Positions 33,320 to 36,577 of a DNA stretch of 36,577 bases are shown one piece after another. The first letter of the stretch is position 1. Each line of letters begins with the position of its first letter. The notes under the pieces were generated by a model. The model did no database searches. It had not been told where the DNA came from and saw only the letters and a list, made by a program, of their open reading frames with translations. Both the position numbers and the translations under genes were made by a program. This stretch comes from a virus, in the IMG/VR virus record IMGVR_UViG_3300037189_018064, positions 1-36,577 of that record. One strand, given 5' to 3'.

Positions 33320-34075
33320 TCAGCCTACAGTAATCTCTTCTCCGAACTCAAGCACTAGTAGTGCTGCAGAAGATTCACAGTCCACTCCAATAACAGTACC
33401 GAATTCAGTCGGTGCGCTGTACCTACAGTGCCAGTGTCCGTGTATGTGAAGTTTGGGTTTGACTGCAGCAAAGATCCGTTGCATGTGATGGTTCTGTATT
33501 GCATTCCATCCATCAATCACTTCACCAAAGCTATACTTGCGCTTAACGGGAGGACATACGACGCTATCATGGGTGAACCAAACGTCAGCAGGACCACCAT
33601 CGATAGAGGCATTTACATCGGCAGCCGAGGTTACTTCATCAGGCCACCAAGAAGTACCTTCTGTCCTTGAGAAACGATCAACACTCACCGCACCACCAGT
33701 GAATAGCACGGTGTGCTTACCGAACTGGACACGAGAACCATCAGGCACGTAATGAAGACCACCAGTAAGATCTAAATCTTTTATAAAGGTCTCTGCCTCA
33801 GGTCGCCAGTCATGGTTACCTCGTATGACCCAGATGGGAAAGTGATTGTTCTGAGCATAGCGATTGACATCTGCTGCAAAGCTATGATCAGGATCAGCAA
33901 ATGGGCGCTGTAATTCATCACGTTCGTCAGGCCAGAAACCAAAGTCGCCAACTTGAATGATCAAATCTATATCGTTTTCAATAGCAAGATCGATCGAGGA
34001 ACGTATGAAGTTGTAGTTGCCATGAGAATCTCCCACAACAAGCACTGAAAGATCTTCTTTGTCTATGACATTCAT
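33320..34075 (-). CDS. Calcineurin-like metallophosphoesterase
   Basis: ATG 34075 has a purine-rich AGAAAGAG shortly upstream. All five family motifs are present in the 251 residues: GDSHGN (about residue 15), GDFGFW, GNHDW, THDS and HGHWH. The enzyme is expected to hydrolyse phosphomonoesters or phosphodiesters, for example nucleotides, RNA or protein phosphate, using two metals; the substrate is unknown. The 15 bases before its ATG are an in-frame TAG and four sense codons that continue the frame of the upstream gene. A longer amber-readthrough form is therefore possible. Confidence 0.88.
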   Translation of the reverse strand: MNVIDKEDLSVLVVGDSHGNYNFIRSSIDLAIENDIDLIIQVGDFGFWPDERDELQRPFADPDHSFAADVNRYAQNNHFPIWVIRGNHDWRPEAETFIKDLDLTGGLHYVPDGSRVQFGKHTVLFTGGAVSVDRFSRTEGTSWWPDEVTSAADVNASIDGGPADVWFTHDSVVCPPVKRKYSFGEVIDGWNAIQNHHMQRIFAAVKPKLHIHGHWHCRYSAPTEFGTVIGVDCESSAALLVLEFGEEITVG

Positions 34076-34087
34076 ACGTTTCTCTTT

Positions 34088-34417
34088 CTAAGTATAGATT
34101 TCTATTTCATCATCAGATTCATCGTCATCAAAGTCAGCAAACTGAGGAATGAGTGATTTGTATCCAGCGTTAGGATTTATCTCGTTGTGAGAAACAGCAT
34201 TAATAAATCGTAATCCGCAAGAATCTTCCCACCACTCGACTATCTTATCATACATCTCATCAACAGTGCCAGTGAAGGTCGTGTCATAATGCGCAGCAAA
34301 CCAATCAGCTTCGGTCTGATCCATTGCAAGATAAATTTTATGACATTCATCCCAGGATACAGAAAGAGCATCCTTAAGTTCCACTCGCACTAAGTCAAAC
34401 AGATGATCTATGTTCAT
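34088..34417 (-). CDS. Protein of unknown function ending in TAG (109 aa)
   Basis: I choose ATG 34417 because a longer frame up to 34444 would run into the tRNA gene; the ATG is only 3 nt from the tRNA. GGGA in the tRNA 3' end is the sole ribosome-site-like sequence. The protein is helical and acidic (FDLVRVELKDALSVSWDECHKIYLAMDQTEADWFAAHY) with a strongly acidic tail. I do not recognise it. Its stop is TAG (34088-34090), followed in frame by AAA GAG AAA CGT and then the metallophosphoesterase ATG with no other stop. Suppression would give a fusion of about 365 residues. Confidence 0.7.
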   Translation of the reverse strand: MNIDHLFDLVRVELKDALSVSWDECHKIYLAMDQTEADWFAAHYDTTFTGTVDEMYDKIVEWWEDSCGLRFINAVSHNEINPNAGYKSLIPQFADFDDDESDDEIEIYT

Positions 34418-34420
34418 AGA

Positions 34421-34492
34421 GATCCCAGTGGTATTCGAAACCACCTTGACCTGGAGTTAGAGTCCAGCGCATTACCACTATGCTATGGGATC
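34421..34492 (-). tRNA. tRNA with CUA anticodon (amber suppressor type)
   Basis: The 72-nt sequence folds into a full cloverleaf. The acceptor is GATCCCA with TGGGATC (7 perfect pairs), the D stem GCAT/ATGC with loop AGTGGTA, and the anticodon stem CTGGA/TCCAG with loop CTCTAAC. The T stem is GTGGT/ACCAC with the canonical loop TTCGAAT. U8, A14, GG18-19, U33 and A37 are as expected. With U33 fixed, the anticodon is CTA, which reads UAG. The variable loop is 6 nt, slightly long; CCA is not encoded and the discriminator would be U. The anticodon arm resembles some Gln tRNAs with G36 changed to A, but U73 and the short D loop also recall Gly tRNAs, so the charged amino acid is undetermined. Confidence 0.85.
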
Positions 34493-34498
34493 AAAAGT

Positions 34499-34640
34499 TG
34501 AGTATGTGTGTAGGGACTCCCGATTCTCCACCCTACTTCAGAGCTTGTCTGGTCCTAGCTATCCAGACGTTATAGGATTGGCCGCAAGACTCTGGTCTTA
34601 AATTTATGGATCGTATCGTATATAAACGAACACATACTCA
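34499..34640 (-). ncRNA. Candidate structured RNA: three hairpins inside an 11-bp closing stem
   Basis: A perfect 11-bp inverted repeat (34499-34509 with 34630-34640) encloses three perfect hairpins. They are 34510-34515/34531-34536 (6 bp), 34547-34552/34563-34568 (6 bp) and 34586-34590/34595-34599 (5 bp, TCTG loop). The first hairpin abuts the closing stem and could stack on it. The layout is cloverleaf-like, but there is no T-loop or anticodon loop, so it is not an ordinary tRNA. The stems are symmetrical, so strand cannot be read directly; I assign the strand of the flanking genes and tRNA. This plus the tRNA accounts for the gap between the 34088 and 34650 genes. Confidence 0.45.
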
Positions 34641-34649
34641 TACCTTATA

Positions 34650-34973
34650 TTACAGGCTCAGACCAGTGTCTTCACCCAACTCGGTAGCATACTTATCCAT
34701 CACCAAGTGATAGAGATCGTGGCTACGCTGTGAATCTTCCATCGCCATCTCACGAAGAATGAGACGCTGAACACGCACGCGGCGGTTCAAAGCTGTCAGA
34801 GCCTTGGACTGTGAAGCGATCTTGGATTGCAGGCGTGAGCCTACATACCATTCACTCTTCGTGGTCAGAGCTTCGATCTCAAGCTTAGCATCAGCGAGCT
34901 GACGACGCAGCTCAGCGACACGCTGTTGAAGAATCTCTGTCTCAGACAGAACCTTAAGTCCAGTATCAGTCAT
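34650..34973 (-). CDS. Coiled-coil protein of unknown function (107 aa)
   Basis: ATG 34973 has GGGAGG about 9 nt upstream; a GTG at 34982 is too close to that site. It overlaps the end of the PTH2-like gene by 8 nt (ATGACTGA). Residues 12-45 form a coiled coil (ETEILQQRVAELRRQLADAKLEIEALTTK), and the rest is helical and basic (ALNRRVRVQRLILREMAME). No catalytic motif is seen. It may be a structural or regulatory protein. Confidence 0.72.
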   Translation of the reverse strand: MTDTGLKVLSETEILQQRVAELRRQLADAKLEIEALTTKSEWYVGSRLQSKIASQSKALTALNRRVRVQRLILREMAMEDSQRSHDLYHLVMDKYATELGEDTGLSL

Positions 34974-35286
34974 TGTTTTCACCTCCCTTCGAAAAAATTA
35001 AAGGGAGTGAACTGATCCACTTAGGATGACGGCCAGGCTTGATAGCTATGGCTGTATGTTCGTCATCAAGATCTGGTTCGCAAAAGTAAATTGCATCCTC
35101 AAGTCGATCAAGAAGATCAAGAATTGAATCCTCATCCTTGCCACCATCTAAAGCAATAAGGTAATGGTTCTCGGAGAGATTCCATTTACGCTGCGCTTCG
35201 ATAGCAACATGACAAGCTTGGGCAACAACCAGACCTGGTTTCAGATCAGATCTAACAATGATATAGAGGCGGTCCTATACGTTCAA
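34966..35286 (-). CDS. Peptidyl-tRNA hydrolase 2-like protein with in-frame amber codon 4
   Basis: On the minus strand the frame after TAG (35275-35277) runs 102 sense codons to TGA (34966-34968). It begins DRLYIIVRSDLKPG, then VVAQACHVAIEAQRKW, and later EPDLDDEHTAIAIKPG. This resembles the PTH2 fold (first strand, VRTDL/AAQ-H motif, late TAIA strand) seen in phage proteins. No ATG, GTG or TTG follows the TAG before the conserved core. The only standard start is TTG 35286, with AAAGAAG 7 nt upstream, giving M-N-V-amber-D-R-L-Y. Expression therefore seems to need amber reading or an unusual start. PTH2 releases peptides from peptidyl-tRNA. It overlaps the 34650 gene by 8 nt. Sequencing error or a strain mutation remains possible. 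Confidence 0.68.
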
Positions 35287-35300
35287 AGTATTACTTCTTT

Positions 35301-35750
35301 CTATGTATCGATATCAGAGATATCTTTGTTTTCGGTTTTCGCCGGTGGAATCCACGGCTCTTCACGCTTGATGTATTGTACCATACCGTTGTTCATACGA
35401 ATAGTAAAGTGTTCGCTATCTTTATATCCAGTATCGGGATGAGCAAAGATTGCATTTATATCAAGATGAGAATCTTCGACAGCAACATCAGTGTATTCAC
35501 CAGTGCGTGTCATGATAGGAATGAAGTTTCTGAAGATGCTATCTGGTTCATACTTATTGCGATACTCATCTTTTTCTTCTTCAGTGAGTTCACGGTATTC
35601 GTACTGACGCTCGAATAACAAACCATCTTCAGTGATGAAGTAGTATGACATGGCACATTCCAAAGACTTGGTCTGACCATCTTGTCCGCGGAAGTGTTCG
35701 TATCCTTCAGGAAAAGGATAGTCTACTTCAATGTAATCAAACATACCCAT
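35301..35750 (-). CDS. Conserved phage protein starting MGMFDYIEVDYP (149 aa)
   Basis: ATG 35750 is 2 nt after the stop of the upstream gene; a second ATG lies two codons on and no strong ribosome site is seen. The opening GMFDYIEVDYPFP and the QTKSLEC block match a family of unknown function found in many phages and proteobacteria. The middle is acidic and charged (YRELTEEEKDEYRNKYEP). Its stop is TAG (35301-35303); amber reading would add KEVIL after the suppressed residue, then TGA, so no fusion results. The PTH2-like gene follows after 14 nt. Confidence 0.78.
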   Translation of the reverse strand: MGMFDYIEVDYPFPEGYEHFRGQDGQTKSLECAMSYYFITEDGLLFERQYEYRELTEEEKDEYRNKYEPDSIFRNFIPIMTRTGEYTDVAVEDSHLDINAIFAHPDTGYKDSEHFTIRMNNGMVQYIKREEPWIPPAKTENKDISDIDT

Positions 35751-35752
35751 GG

Positions 35753-36091
35753 TTATGTCTCTATCTTTGCTGCTATGGCTGATGGATTAAAAATGTTTTT
35801 GAAGAAGTAGTTACGTCTACGTATATTAGCAAAGACTCTTTGAGAAGCAGGATCAATATGCATCTTGATACGAGCACCAAGTGCACCGGATTGATACCCG
35901 CACTCTTCTAAAAGATGAGGATATCTCTCACGCATTATAGTGTCGGTAAAGCTAACAATTATTTTTGCTGAATTAGTATTACGAATCAAACCGTCATACT
36001 TGGCTGCGTTCAAGGCATGTCCTGGACTAGTGGCAATGAAATCCTCAGAAGCACCTTTGGTATTCGTAACCATATACACTGTGTATGTCAT
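35753..36091 (-). CDS. Protein of unknown function (112 aa)
   Basis: ATG 36091 overlaps the previous stop (ATGA). The sequence opens TYTVYMVTNTKGASEDFIATSPGHALNAAKYDG, a beta-alpha pattern, and ends basic and aromatic (RRRNYFFKNIFNPSAIAAKIET). No motif is recognised. It is part of the tight leftward gene series. Confidence 0.65.
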   Translation of the reverse strand: MTYTVYMVTNTKGASEDFIATSPGHALNAAKYDGLIRNTNSAKIIVSFTDTIMRERYPHLLEECGYQSGALGARIKMHIDPASQRVFANIRRRNYFFKNIFNPSAIAAKIET

Positions 36092-36345
36092 GTAAGAATA
36101 TCTCCTAAACCAGTTTCTACATCAAAGAACTTTGTATTGACAAGACTATCATTGATAGCATAAGCTATCTTTCTTGCCTCAACCAGTAAAGGAGACAGAC
36201 CTGGTCCTTGAAGATCTTCTTCGTCCATGACTTCTTCTAAACCTTCGCAAAAAGAACTGATCGCAATGAACATCACTGCAATTTCTTTGTAGTCTTCGCA
36301 TACAATATCTAACTTAGAACCATCTGCTGATGGAATACATTCCAT
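36088..36345 (-). CDS. Acidic protein of unknown function (85 aa)
   Basis: ATG 36345 lies 3 nt after the preceding stop. The sequence is mostly helical and acidic (SFCEGLEEVMDEEDLQGPG, then LLVEARKIAYAINDSLV). No motif is recognised. It overlaps the next gene by 4 nt, which suggests coupled translation. Confidence 0.62.
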   Translation of the reverse strand: MECIPSADGSKLDIVCEDYKEIAVMFIAISSFCEGLEEVMDEEDLQGPGLSPLLVEARKIAYAINDSLVNTKFFDVETGLGDILT

Positions 36346-36348
36346 TAA

Positions 36349-36561
36349 TCACGTCCCTATGGCGAACTTTGATTGAAGAGATACGGGTATAGGTACATGT
36401 ACAACATTTATATATATGAAATCTATTTCTTCGTCAGCATCTGACTGCCAATCATTATAAACTTTATTGGCATCATCTATATCCAGAGTACAAAAAGTAC
36501 TGGGAGTAAAAGGATCATCTGAAGACGCCCAGATAACTTCGTAGATGGTTATAGTTTCCAT
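36349..36561 (-). CDS. Small acidic protein of unknown function (70 aa)
   Basis: ATG 36561 is 16 nt from the window edge and no ribosome site is visible in those bases. The protein begins TITIYEVIWASSDDPF and has an acidic middle (DIDDANKVYNDWQSDADEEIDF) and a beta-like end. I do not recognise it. It is the first visible gene of the leftward block, whose promoter must lie beyond the window. Confidence 0.6.
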   Translation of the reverse strand: METITIYEVIWASSDDPFTPSTFCTLDIDDANKVYNDWQSDADEEIDFIYINVVHVPIPVSLQSKFAIGT

Positions 36562-36577
36562 AGCGGGGCAGGAGGGA

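Noticed and set aside
34499-34640. A second tRNA in the three-hairpin region
   Set aside because: No T-loop, no 7-nt anticodon loop and a closing stem of 11 bp rather than 7; kept only as a candidate structured RNA.

Overview
The window is about 36.6 kb of a large tailed bacteriophage (Caudoviricetes). It is densely packed, genes overlap by a few bases, and it carries a tail-fibre cluster, a phage-type replication cluster (MazG, DNA polymerase III alpha, Cas4-like nuclease, resolvase-like nuclease, sigma-like factor), lysis enzymes and a run of small leftward genes. An actinobacterial host is an inference. The support is three RLLDTR-type repeats of the kind common in actinobacterial secreted proteins, a DnaE N-terminus (HNHTVYSLLDG) close to actinobacterial DnaE1, and inserted fibre modules of about 60-68% GC inside genes that are otherwise about 45-48% GC.

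Layout. 1-20205 (+): six adhesion/depolymerase genes. They hold tail-adaptor N-termini, a collagen-like stretch, many concanavalin/LamG-like beta-sandwich repeats, one GH18 chitinase-like domain, four GH5-like domains, one pectate-lyase-like beta-helix and two LysM domains. Several domains are inserted inside other domains. A strong terminator closes the cluster at 20230-20266. 20314-25976 (+): mazG, dnaE-like polymerase, four small genes including an HEXXH protein, and a Cas4-like nuclease. 26312-27771 (+), behind an extended -10 promoter: PD-(D/E)XK nuclease and sigma-70-like factor. 27857-28738 (+): M15 endolysin. 28805-29898 (-): a small protein and a dNMP kinase. 30038-31390 (+): two membrane proteins (holin candidates) and a very acidic repeat protein, ending at a UUCG terminator. 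31446-36561 (-): transglycosylase-like lysin, conserved phage proteins, HNH nuclease, metallophosphoesterase, a tRNA, a PTH2-like gene and small hypotheticals.

The most unusual part is the leftward block at 34.0-35.3 kb. A tRNA with a CUA (amber-reading) anticodon lies at 34421-34492. About 780 nt upstream in the same direction, a peptidyl-tRNA hydrolase 2-like ORF has an in-frame TAG as its fourth codon and no ATG/GTG/TTG start after it. Just downstream of the tRNA, a 109-aa gene ends in a TAG that is in frame, with no other stop, with the next gene, a metallophosphoesterase. This suggests amber recoding under control of the phage's own suppressor tRNA. Beside the tRNA lies a possible structured RNA: three hairpins enclosed by an 11-bp inverted repeat.

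A second theme is fibre evolution. Of the four GH5-like domains, two keep both catalytic glutamates, one has lost the acid/base residue and one the nucleophile, so some appear to have changed from cutting to binding glycans. All calls come from reading the sequence; no database search was run.
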